This document shows positions 15,051 to 22,081 of a stretch of 35,767 nt of DNA, in pieces. Position 1 is the stretch's first letter; each line of letters opens with the position of its first letter. A program made the translations under genes and the position numbers. Under the pieces are notes generated by a model. It did not search any database. It was not told the DNA's origin and saw only the letters and a list, made by a program, of their open reading frames with translations. The DNA lies in contig DCXN01000012.1 in NCBI GenBank assembly GCA_002327685.1, positions 43,943-79,709 of the forward strand, in the 5' to 3' direction. This DNA comes from Patescibacteria group bacterium UBA2135. Its GTDB lineage: Bacteria > Patescibacteriota > Minisyncoccia > Phycocordibacterales > UBA2135.

Positions 15051-17207
15051 CTACACTTTCTGACTGTCACCATTTTTTTTCTTGTCGCTGAAAAAATTTG
15101 TGTCACGTTGTTTTATTGAGAGACTAATTTTTCCACTTTTACTGTCAACTTCTCTTACTACAACCGGCACTTTGTCGCCTTCTTTTAGCAATGCATCAAC
15201 ACGCTCAACTCGCCATGGGGCCATTTCTGAAACATGGACCAAGCCTTCGGCGTACGGTCCGATTTTTACAAACGCGCCAAAGTCAACAACTTTTACTACT
15301 TCTCCCTCCAGCTGCTCACCTTTTTTGTATTCGTGTATAATTTCTTCAATTTTTTGCAGCGCCTTTTCCGCCGCTCCGTTTTTGCCAGTAACAAAGACAG
15401 AACCGTCTTCCTCTATGTCAATTTCTGCGCCAGTCTCATCGGTAATTTTATGTATCATTTTTCCGCCAGGACCAATAATTAGACCGATTTTGTCTACTGG
15501 AGATTTAATCGTCAGAATTTTTGGCGCATTTGGCGCTATATCTGGGCGTGGTTCTTTAATTTCTTTTTGAATAACTTCAAGAATTTGAAGTCGTGCTAAT
15601 CGCGCCTGTTCAAGCGCTTCCATAAGAATTGCGGTTGGAATACCACCTACTTTTACATCCATCTGCATTGCGGTAATACCATCTTTGGTTCCTGCAATCT
15701 TAAAATCCATATCTCCATGCTCATCTTCTGGCCCCTGTATGTCCGTCAAAATTTTATAGTTTTGCGTTTTGCGCTTTTCGTTTTGCGTTTCTATCATGAG
15801 TCCCATAGCGATTCCGGCAATCGGCTTTGAAATCGGAACTCCAGCGTCCATAAGCGCGAGTGTTGACGCACACACAGAGCCCATTGACGACGAACCGTTT
15901 GATGCCATGACTTCCGAAACAATTCTAATGGTATACGGAAATGTGTCTTTGCCAGGAATGCTTGGAGTAAGCGCTCTTTCCGCAAGCGCACCGTGCCCAA
16001 TCATGCGTCTATTAAAGCCGCTGATTCTTCCTGTTTCTCCGACTGAAAATGGTGGAAAATTATAGTGATGCATAAAGTGCTTTTTTTCTTTTACTTCCAT
16101 GCCGTCAATGATTTGTGAATCTTTTGGGCCACCGAGTGTCAAGATTGCAAGCACATGTGTTCCTCCACGATAAAAGATACCGGAACCGTGAAGCACCTGT
16201 TGGGATACACCACCAGCCTGGGCGAACAATGGTCTAACTTTATCCATTGCTCGTCCATCTGCTCTCTTGTTGTTTTCAAGTGCTTCTTCGTGAATAGTAT
16301 TATTAATCTGCTCATCGTAATACTCCATTGCGAGTACGACATTTCCTTCTGGAAAAGTTTCTGTAAATTTTTCTTTCCACTCTTCTGCAAGTGCTGATAT
16401 GTGTTTTTTACCTGGTCCACCAAGAAGTGCTTCGTGTATCTTTTTTCCAGCTGTGTCTTTAAACAATGTTTTAATTTCATCTGATACTTCCTTTATTTCA
16501 ACAGTCTGCTTTTCTTTCCCAGCTTCCTGTACGATGTTCTTTTGAAATTTTTGCAGTTTTTCAATTTCTGAAAGCGCTGTGTCAAATACCTCTTTCATTG
16601 TTTTCTCAGGTGCTTCTTTAGCATTAACTTCAATCATGTTTATAAGTCCGTCTTTTCCGCACATGGTTGCGTCAAGCAATAATTCATCGCTTTTCCGTGC
16701 CTCGTAGGTTGGATTGATGTCAAATGTGTCTTTGTTTTTAAATTTTCCGAGTTGTATTGCGGAGACTGGTCCATCCCATGGAATATCAGAAATACCAAGC
16801 GCCAAAGACGCGGCGTTTATCGCTAAAATACCAGGATCATATTCGCCCAAAGAAAGAATAGTAATTACAACTTGCACCTCGTTGCGAATTCGTTGATCAA
16901 ATAATGGTCTTATAGTCCGATCAACAACGCGCCCGCTTAAAATTGCCTCGTCAGAAGGTCGCCCTTCGCGGCGCATAAAACGACTTCCGAGAATTTCTCC
17001 TGCTGCGTAGAATTTTTCCTCATAATCAACGACGAGCGGAAAGAAATTAATCCCATCTCGTTTAGAAGAAGACATAACGGCGGTTGCAAGTACAGACGTA
17101 TTGCCGTACGCGAGAATAACAGAACCGCTTGCTTTCTCCACTAAATCGCTTACCGTTACGGTAAACGTTTTTCCACCAACATCGGTGGAAAATTCTTTTG
17201 TTTTCAT
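15051..17207 (-). CDS. pnp: Polynucleotide phosphorylase
   Basis: The 718-residue PNPase is a trimeric 3'-5' exoribonuclease that uses phosphate and is central to mRNA decay. It carries two RNase PH-like domains (GRPSDEAILSGRVVDRTIRPLF; SSSMGSVCASTLALMDAGVPI and DEHGDMDFKIAGT with the catalytic acidic residues), a KH domain (IGLIIGPGGKMIHKI) and an S1 domain (GEVVKVVDFGAFVKIGPYAEGLVHVSE). An in-frame low-complexity stretch, ETQNEKRKTQN, sits between MGLMI and YKILTDIQG, where other PNPases have a shorter loop. A leader hairpin lies upstream (17226-17276). rpsO is about 1.3 kb upstream, separated by three small genes. Confidence 0.97.
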   Translation of the reverse strand: MKTKEFSTDVGGKTFTVTVSDLVEKASGSVILAYGNTSVLATAVMSSSKRDGINFFPLVVDYEEKFYAAGEILGSRFMRREGRPSDEAILSGRVVDRTIRPLFDQRIRNEVQVVITILSLGEYDPGILAINAASLALGISDIPWDGPVSAIQLGKFKNKDTFDINPTYEARKSDELLLDATMCGKDGLINMIEVNAKEAPEKTMKEVFDTALSEIEKLQKFQKNIVQEAGKEKQTVEIKEVSDEIKTLFKDTAGKKIHEALLGGPGKKHISALAEEWKEKFTETFPEGNVVLAMEYYDEQINNTIHEEALENNKRADGRAMDKVRPLFAQAGGVSQQVLHGSGIFYRGGTHVLAILTLGGPKDSQIIDGMEVKEKKHFMHHYNFPPFSVGETGRISGFNRRMIGHGALAERALTPSIPGKDTFPYTIRIVSEVMASNGSSSMGSVCASTLALMDAGVPISKPIAGIAMGLMIETQNEKRKTQNYKILTDIQGPEDEHGDMDFKIAGTKDGITAMQMDVKVGGIPTAILMEALEQARLARLQILEVIQKEIKEPRPDIAPNAPKILTIKSPVDKIGLIIGPGGKMIHKITDETGAEIDIEEDGSVFVTGKNGAAEKALQKIEEIIHEYKKGEQLEGEVVKVVDFGAFVKIGPYAEGLVHVSEMAPWRVERVDALLKEGDKVPVVVREVDSKSGKISLSIKQRDTNFFSDKKKNGDSQKV

Positions 17208-17225
17208 AAATTAAGAGAACCTAAT

Positions 17226-17276
17226 CTTCAGATGTTAGACTTGAACAAAATAACGTTCAAACCTACGTATCTGAAG
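17226..17276 (-). promoter_or_regulatory. Nested hairpin in the pnp leader
   Basis: CTTCAGAT (17226-17233) pairs with ATCTGAAG (17269-17276), enclosing TTGAAC/GTTCAA (17241-17246 with 17255-17260). It lies 19 bp upstream of the pnp ATG. In E. coli, pnp is autoregulated through an RNase III-cut leader stem; by analogy this could be a control site. Confidence 0.5.
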
Positions 17277-17340
17277 GTCAGGTATGTTAATTTGTAATAC
17301 CTTAATTTAAAGTCTAGCAAACAAGGGGTTTTATCGGCAC

Positions 17341-17369
17341 TTGACAAATTCCTCCGATTTTGTTATTCT
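17341..17369 (+). promoter_or_regulatory. Promoter of the two-peptide membrane unit
   Basis: TTGACA (17341-17346), a 17-bp spacer and TATTCT (17364-17369), with the extended -35 CTTGACAAAT. It is about 40 bp upstream of the first small ORF. Confidence 0.7.
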
Positions 17370-17411
17370 TGTTTTGGTTTATCTGGAAAACATCTAGGAA
17401 GTGGAAAAAAC

Positions 17412-17528
17412 ATGAGTGCAAAAGATACGAACAACACATTTGTTAACACCCTTGTTGGGGTGTTAACTGCTATAATGGTGTCTGCTTTTGTTGCCGCCGT
17501 ACTTTATCTCGCTTTTGAGTTTTTTTAG
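17412..17528 (+). CDS. 38-aa single-pass membrane peptide
   Basis: ATG 17412 to TAG 17526-17528. A short polar N-terminus (MSAKDTNNTFVN) is followed by one hydrophobic helix (about 13-35, with AIMVSAFVAAVLYLAF). A purine-rich AGGAAGTGG precedes it. It is the first of two similar tiny ORFs in one transcription unit with its own promoter and terminator, which supports it being a real gene rather than chance. The function is unknown; a subunit or regulator of a membrane complex, or a type I toxin-like peptide, would be possible. Confidence 0.6.
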   Translation: MSAKDTNNTFVNTLVGVLTAIMVSAFVAAVLYLAFEFF

Positions 17529-17552
17529 AAATCACCGAGAGTGGAGGAACAC

Positions 17553-17672
17553 ATGAACAATAAGAATGACATGTCTCTTTCAGTTGTTACTATCCTTAAT
17601 TTTGTGGCAATGGGTTTTGCTGCCTTTTGTTTTGCTATAATGGTCGTCGCCATGTTTTATTTTATTTTCTAG
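17553..17672 (+). CDS. 39-aa single-pass membrane peptide
   Basis: ATG 17553 to TAG 17670-17672, 24 bp after the previous ORF, with a good Shine-Dalgarno (GTGGAGGAAC). The polar start MNNKNDMSLS leads into one long hydrophobic helix ending MFYFIF. The layout matches the preceding peptide (polar head of about 10 residues, one membrane helix, almost no tail), so the two may be diverged paralogs. A terminator begins 35 bp later. No known family is recognised. Confidence 0.65.
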   Translation: MNNKNDMSLSVVTILNFVAMGFAAFCFAIMVVAMFYFIF

Positions 17673-17707
17673 ACTCTATCGTGTTAAGAAGGGTAACAAC
17701 AACCAGA

Positions 17708-17742
17708 GCGACTCGCGCGTATACGCGAGCCGCTTTCTTTTT
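17708..17742 (+). terminator. Terminator of the two-peptide unit
   Basis: GCGACTCGCG (17708-17717) and CGCGAGCCGC (17724-17733) pair with one mismatch and are followed by TTTCTTTTTG. Confidence 0.85.
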
Positions 17743-17754
17743 GTTCGCGTTTAT

Positions 17755-17797
17755 AAAAACATTCCAATCCCGCTTTTAGTTGGATTGGAATGTTTTT
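17755..17797 (-). terminator. Bidirectional terminator after the NYN gene
   Basis: A perfect 16-bp stem (17755-17770 with 17782-17797) has A/T runs at both ends and an 11-nt loop. It separates the plus-strand peptides from the minus-strand NYN gene. Confidence 0.8.
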
Positions 17798-17813
17798 ACT
17801 TATCTCCGCGACG

Positions 17814-18347
17814 CTATCGCTTTGTATTTTTTTTCGTGTTTGTGCCGATTAAAAACTTTTTTGGATTTTCATCAAGGTCAAAAAAATCATCAACAATTTC
17901 TTTTAGTTGTCCGGATGAAGAGCGACCGAATGCAATTACTTCTACCTGGCTTCCTTGATTGAGTCGCAGATATTCAACAAGTGATATAAAGTCGCCATCT
18001 CCAGACACAATAACGACACTATCAAGTTTTGGTGCCATTTTAACAGCGTCAATTGTAATACCGACATCCCAGTCTGCCTTTTTTGCCCCACCGTAAAACA
18101 CTTGTAGTGGTTTTGCTTTTGCCTCAATTCCCGCTTTTTCAAGCGCCTCAATAAAATTCTTCTCTTCCCCTGTTTCCGTTGTGATAACATATGCAATTGC
18201 GCGAATAAGTTGTCTGCCAGCAACTGCCTCTTTTAAAATTGCGCTGAAATTCACTCGTGCATTATATAAATTCTTTGCGCTATGGTAGAGATTTTGCGCA
18301 TCAATGAATACACCGACACGTTGATTTTTATGTTTAGTGATAGCCAT
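17814..18347 (-). CDS. NYN-domain (LabA/DUF88-type) putative RNase
   Basis: The 177-residue protein is a single NYN domain of the PIN-like nuclease fold. The conserved acidic residues are visible: Asp16 in VGVFIDAQNL, Asp92/Asp94 and Asp100 in ADWDVGITID, and Asp117/Asp119 in VSGDGDF. These would hold metal ions for RNA cleavage. The Lys/Thr-rich C-terminus is disordered. TATACT at 18355-18360 (complement), 7 nt before the ATG, suggests a leaderless mRNA. It sits between pnp and rpsO, which fits an RNA-processing role, but the substrate is unknown. Confidence 0.88.
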   Translation of the reverse strand: MAITKHKNQRVGVFIDAQNLYHSAKNLYNARVNFSAILKEAVAGRQLIRAIAYVITTETGEEKNFIEALEKAGIEAKAKPLQVFYGGAKKADWDVGITIDAVKMAPKLDSVVIVSGDGDFISLVEYLRLNQGSQVEVIAFGRSSSGQLKEIVDDFFDLDENPKKFLIGTNTKKNTKR

Positions 18348-18390
18348 TATGTTTAGTATATAGTATCTAGTATTTTGTATCTAGTATAAT

Positions 18391-18422
18391 CAAAATTGTT
18401 CCGCGCATGCGGAACAATTTTG
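18391..18422 (-). terminator. rpsO transcript terminator
   Basis: CAAAATTGTTCCGC (18391-18404) pairs with 18409-18422 around GCAT. On the minus strand it lies beyond rpsO and repeat copy C and ends in TTTTG. Confidence 0.7.
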
Positions 18423-18438
18423 GTTCGTAGTTTCGGAT

Positions 18439-18534
18439 TATTAGCGACGTAGAGCGAGAGCAATGAGAAAGTGAAGCGAAGCGGAATTTTCTCATTGCCG
18501 AGCCGAGGAGTTAATATAAGACGAAGTGCTTTTA
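18439..18534. repeat. Modular palindromic repeat, copy C
   Basis: The outer stem TATTAGC (18439-18445) pairs with GTTAATA (18510-18516). The inner stem GCAATGAGAAA (18460-18470) pairs with 18488-18498. Between them lie the conserved strands GACGTAGAGCGAG and CCGAGCCGAGGA. The tail GACGAAGTGCTTTTA runs to 3 bp from the rpsO stop codon, so the element lies in the rpsO 3' UTR. TTCGTAGTTTCGGATTA just to its left recurs near 35530. Confidence 0.8.
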
Positions 18535-18536
18535 TG

Positions 18537-18800
18537 TTACTTGAGTCCGACTTTTTTGCGTATCTCGCCGTATTTTTTTGCGCTTTTCTTTTTTAAATAG
18601 CGAAGGTGCGCGTGACGGTCTGCCACGAGCTGTAATAGTCCCCTTCGTGAGTGATTATCTTTCCTGTTTTTCTTCAAATGTGCTGCAAGTTCATTGATGC
18701 GCTTGGTTAAGAGCGCAATTTGAACTTCAGGGGACCCAGTGTCCCCCTCTTTTCTGCCGTATTTCTTAATAATATTCTCTTTTTGTTTTTTTGTAGCCAT
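18537..18800 (-). CDS. rpsO: Ribosomal protein uS15
   Basis: The 87-residue protein matches the S15 family over its full usual length (GDTGSPEVQIALLTKRINEL, HLKKNRKDNHSRRGLLQLV, RHAHLRYLKKK). S15 binds the central domain of 16S rRNA early in 30S assembly. Its promoter is at 18815-18844; the leader is only about 8-15 nt with no Shine-Dalgarno. The stop codon abuts repeat copy C. Confidence 0.98.
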   Translation of the reverse strand: MATKKQKENIIKKYGRKEGDTGSPEVQIALLTKRINELAAHLKKNRKDNHSRRGLLQLVADRHAHLRYLKKKSAKKYGEIRKKVGLK

Positions 18801-18814
18801 ATTACGATGTGTGA

Positions 18815-18844
18815 ATTATATCATACTCCAATACAAAAAGTCAA
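18815..18844 (-). promoter_or_regulatory. rpsO promoter
   Basis: On the minus strand TTGACT (18844-18839), an 18-bp spacer and TATAAT (18820-18815). The start codon lies 14 nt past the -10. Confidence 0.75.
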
Positions 18845-19009
18845 GCCCAAAATGCTAAAAACACCATAAACTACCAAAAAGCGGGGCATTTTGGTGGTTT
18901 AACAGTCTGGTTTTCTTCATGATTCTGCAATATTCGTCCGTCTTACGGGTTATCCGCAGGACTCAAAATTCAGCCTTATTCTTCTATTGTAAGGCATGGT
19001 TTGGCAATT

Positions 19010-19106
19010 ATGTCGCACAATATAAATTATTCAACAACAATTGTCGAATAATTTAGCAAACATTGTGCGACATTTTGAAAAAATGTCGCACAATGTTTGC
19101 TATAAT
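19010..19106 (+). promoter_or_regulatory. Alternating inverted repeats and -10 upstream of xerC/D
   Basis: The 12-mer ATGTCGCACAAT occurs at 19010-19021 (plus), 19062-19073 (minus) and 19083-19094 (plus). The middle copy can pair with the first (with an inner 9-bp stem, 19024-19032 with 19046-19054) or with the third as part of a perfect 22-bp hairpin (19055-19076 with 19080-19101). The two structures exclude each other. TATAAT (19101-19106) begins on the last base of the hairpin, 7 nt before the ATG. Confidence 0.7.
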
Positions 19107-19113
19107 AGAGGAT

Positions 19114-20082
19114 ATGGCAAGCCGAATTGAAACGCTAAAAAAGGAATTTCTTGAATATCTTGAGATAGAGAAGGGAAGAAGTCTAAAAACGGTTGAAAAT
19201 TATGGTAGATATCTTAATCGGTTTTTCTCGTTTGCGGAGATTAACTCCCCTAATGAAATCACAGACGATCTTGTACGACGATATCGCCTCTGGTTAAATC
19301 GTCAAACAGTTGAGAGGCCGACTGGACCGGAGTCAATAAAGAAAAAAACACAAAATTATCATCTCATTGCCCTGCGGGTATTCCTTAAATATCTAGGTAT
19401 CCGTGAGGAAGACTCCTTATCACCTGACAAAATTGAGCTCGCGAAGACTGGCGACAGGAATCTTGATCTCATCTCCGCTGAAGAATTAGGGCGTTTACTT
19501 GAAGCGCCTCAAGGCAATGACCTTAAAAGCCTTCGCGATAAAGCAATTCTTGAACTTTTGTTCTCAACAGGGTTGCGTGTGTCTGAACTCTGCGCGCTTT
19601 CGCGCTATATTGATTTAAAAAAAGACGAACTCTCCGTTCGTGGAAAAGGAGACAAAGTTCGTCTTGTATTTCTTTCTGTGAGCGCAAAAGACGCGCTCAA
19701 AAAATATATAAACAAACGCGCTGATGTAGACGACGCACTTTTCGTCCGTATTCTTCAACAACCAACCCCAAAACCAGAGCAAAGCTCGGTACGGGGCACG
19801 GCAACCAACAATCAACAACCAACAACCCTGCGATTAACATCTCGTTCTGTGGAAAGAATTATTAAATATTATGCAATTGCTGTAGGGATTGATAAAAAAG
19901 TAACACCGCACGTAATCCGTCACATTTTCGCAACCGATCTTTTGGAAAACGGCGCTGACCTCCGTAGCGTGCAGGCGCTCTTAGGGCACGCGAACATCGC
20001 CACAACGCAAATTTATACACACGTTACAGATAAGCATTTACGCGAAATACATAAAGCATTTCATAGTAAACGTAGAGGGTAA
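19114..20082 (+). CDS. XerC/XerD-type tyrosine recombinase
   Basis: From ATG 19114 (AGAGGA 3 nt upstream) the protein has 322 residues. The N-terminal SAM-like core-binding domain (about 5-100) is followed by the catalytic domain with all six residues: Arg155 (STGLRVSEL), Lys178 (GKGDKVR), His266 and Arg269 (HVIRH), His292 (LGHANI) and the nucleophile Tyr301 (TQIYTHV). Xer proteins resolve chromosome dimers at dif and are also used by integrating elements. A Gln/Pro/Thr/Asn-rich insertion (about 214-239), encoded by CAACAACCAAC-type DNA, lies before RLTSRSVERII. Many CPR genomes encode a single Xer, so this is probably the housekeeping one. I found no dif site. Confidence 0.93.
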   Translation: MASRIETLKKEFLEYLEIEKGRSLKTVENYGRYLNRFFSFAEINSPNEITDDLVRRYRLWLNRQTVERPTGPESIKKKTQNYHLIALRVFLKYLGIREEDSLSPDKIELAKTGDRNLDLISAEELGRLLEAPQGNDLKSLRDKAILELLFSTGLRVSELCALSRYIDLKKDELSVRGKGDKVRLVFLSVSAKDALKKYINKRADVDDALFVRILQQPTPKPEQSSVRGTATNNQQPTTLRLTSRSVERIIKYYAIAVGIDKKVTPHVIRHIFATDLLENGADLRSVQALLGHANIATTQIYTHVTDKHLREIHKAFHSKRRG

Positions 20083-20315
20083 AAAATAGAGCATGTTGCG
20101 GAACCTGGGTTCCCGAGCCGAGACACTTGATTTTTGATGCGAGGCATCGAGTCGGAATCCGAAGTGTATAAGCGGCGTAGAGCGAGAGAAATGGGAAAAT
20201 GAGATTTTCACATTTCCGAGCCGAGGAGCTTATATAAGTATACACAGAGAGCGAGACTCGCATGCCGTAGCAGAAAATCAGGTGTTGCAGGCAGGGAGAA
20301 GTTTTGCGACGTGCT
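20083..20315. other. Convergent intergenic region
   Basis: It holds repeat copy D and, at about 20090-20140, sequence that looks like a decayed copy (TAGAGC, a GGAACC/GGTTCC hairpin, then CGAGCCGAGAC). No gene is seen. Confidence 0.5.
20167..20234. repeat. Modular palindromic repeat, copy D
   Basis: The outer stem TATAAGC (20167-20173) pairs with GCTTATA (20228-20234), fully Watson-Crick. The inner stem 20188-20200 pairs with 20204-20216 (12 of 13) around GAG. The conserved strands GGCGTAGAGCGAG and CGAGCCGAGGA lie between. The C-G pair of copy C at the second inner position is A-T here, a compensatory change. Confidence 0.75.
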
Positions 20316-21008
20316 TTAATAACAACCGACCTCTTGTATTGTTGCATAGCATGTTGCCAAATCTCCTTGATTGGCTATGCAATTTGGAGGTGCCCCATAT
20401 CTCCTCAAAACTGAACATGTTTCTCTCGCTGTGTCTGAAAATACATGAGAACTTGAAATGCAAGTAGCGTAACAAGTACCACCGCCACCACCAGTAGAGC
20501 ATGCGGCTGTTGTGCTCCAGTTAAGATATTGAGTCCATTCAGCAGGGCAAGAATCATCTATAAATTTACACACATAGACCAATCCACCAATATCAGTTGG
20601 AACTCCTCCTGCGGCTGAACATTCTGCTGTTGTATGAATTTCGTTGACAATATATACAACAGGAGCCGCACAACTCACATCCTGCCAGTCTGGATCAGTA
20701 CAAAGCTGTAAACAGTTGCTATCTTCATCATATTTGATTGTTCCATAGACACTTGAATTACAAGCTAACCCTGTACTGCCAATTTGCACCTCGCCTGAAA
20801 AAAGCCCTCTACCAAACACCGACAACGCATTAACTCCCAATCCAGCATCTTTAATCTGGTCTGTCGTACCAACATTCACCGGAGCATCTGTGTTTCCATC
20901 AGGTGGCGTAGCTGTTGGTCCTGACCACGCGGCAAAAACATACGACACGCTGAATGCCAAAAGAAGTGCGAGGATTATTGTTTTTAGGGGTTGGAGGATG
21001 GGTTTCAT
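20316..21008 (-). CDS. Surface protein paralog 1, constant N-terminus and Cys-rich C-terminus
   Basis: The start at 21008 (MKPILQPLKT) is chosen by comparison with the two paralogs; an ATG lies 6 bp upstream. The 230-residue protein has a signal peptide (about 1-28, ending FAAWS), the shared block GPTATPPDGNTDAPVNVG and a LSVFGRGLFSGEVQIGSTG segment. The middle part (SSVYGTIKYDEDSNCLQLC) is shared with paralog 3. The remaining C-terminal part is unique, with at least ten cysteines, and should form a disulfide-rich extracellular domain. Signal plus N-terminal block recur widely in CPR envelope proteins. The function is unknown; adhesion is a guess. Confidence 0.8.
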   Translation of the reverse strand: MKPILQPLKTIILALLLAFSVSYVFAAWSGPTATPPDGNTDAPVNVGTTDQIKDAGLGVNALSVFGRGLFSGEVQIGSTGLACNSSVYGTIKYDEDSNCLQLCTDPDWQDVSCAAPVVYIVNEIHTTAECSAAGGVPTDIGGLVYVCKFIDDSCPAEWTQYLNWSTTAACSTGGGGGTCYATCISSSHVFSDTARETCSVLRRYGAPPNCIANQGDLATCYATIQEVGCY

Positions 21009-21081
21009 GCCCATAAAAATATTTTGTTAATATCCACGTATTAGTATTAGATATCTGATATACCTATTATTCATTTTCTCC

Positions 21082-22005
21082 TTAGTCGGAGCAACATAGT
21101 GTAGCCCGCAGGTCGTCGCAGATGCCACCATTCAAGAATTGCATAAAGTAAGAGGGGGGTGATAGTTCAGCGTTCATGCGGAAGGCCGTCCCGAGAACTC
21201 CGTTGGCACCACTCGTCCAGTTATTGCAATGTCTGGTCACGCCAAGGTCTCGCATGTCGATAAAGACATCAGGCCCTAAGAAAGGGGTTTGATCTCCCAG
21301 TCCGGACCATGTCCGACCTTCCAGTCTGAATTCTGACCATGTGCAGAAGTGAAATTCAGCCACACAGGCAGTGAGGGGTGTGTTTCCCAAGCCTGTCGCA
21401 GTCGTCTTGTACCACGTACCATTGTCACCACCGGGACCGTGTGATAATACTCCTGTTACCATCCAGTTTGTTCCATCGCTGACTAAAGTTACATAGTCGT
21501 ATTGGTAAAAGAGGGTCTTCGTTGGCGCTCCATCAATTGTTTCAGTGGCGTTTCCATCCACGGTTACAGCATTGACAGAAGCATCATTTTTTTTGATGGT
21601 GTAAGCGCGACCCGTAATCCCTACTGCTGTAGGAAGTGTAATGGTAAATGCGCCATCAGTGGCATCTCCAGTGATCACGCTGTCAGAAACAGTTATTGTA
21701 TAAGCTGCGGTTTTGGCATTTACATTAGTTGCAATAGGACCCGCTACTTCAAGTTTTGAATTGGGTGAAATCGTCCCAATACCAACATTACCGGAAAAGA
21801 ATCCCCCACCAAACACCGATAACGCATTAACTCCCAACCCAGCATCTTTAATCTGATCTGTCGTACCAACATTCACCGGAGCGTCTGTGTTTCCATCAGG
21901 CGGTGTAGCTGTTGGTCCTGACCACGCGGCAAAAACATACGACACGCTGAATGCCAAAAGAAGTGCGAGGATTATTGTTTTTAGGGGTTGGAGGATGGAG
22001 CGCAT
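21082..22005 (-). CDS. Surface protein paralog 2, with a fibre-like middle region
   Basis: The 307-residue protein shares the first 70 or so residues almost exactly with its neighbours (signal peptide, AWSGPTATPP, DAPVNVG, DAGLGVNALSVFGGG). It continues with NVGIGTISPNSKLEVAGPI and a beta-rich stretch ending in YQYDYVTLVSDGTNWMV, typical of phage tail-fibre or structural repeats. The C-terminal domain (about 190-307) is different from both paralogs and ends in DDLRATLCCSD. It is secreted. No regulatory site is recognised beyond AT-rich spacers. Confidence 0.8.
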   Translation of the reverse strand: MRSILQPLKTIILALLLAFSVSYVFAAWSGPTATPPDGNTDAPVNVGTTDQIKDAGLGVNALSVFGGGFFSGNVGIGTISPNSKLEVAGPIATNVNAKTAAYTITVSDSVITGDATDGAFTITLPTAVGITGRAYTIKKNDASVNAVTVDGNATETIDGAPTKTLFYQYDYVTLVSDGTNWMVTGVLSHGPGGDNGTWYKTTATGLGNTPLTACVAEFHFCTWSEFRLEGRTWSGLGDQTPFLGPDVFIDMRDLGVTRHCNNWTSGANGVLGTAFRMNAELSPPSYFMQFLNGGICDDLRATLCCSD

Positions 22006-22081
22006 GGAAGTTTAATTGAATAAAATTAGAAACCTTCTAAGCAGCTTTTTGTTTTTTAAAATAGTTTCAACATTCTTAATA

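Noticed and set aside
19010..19106. dif site for the Xer recombinase
   Set aside because: The inverted repeats do not have the 11-6-11 layout or any similarity to known dif sequences.
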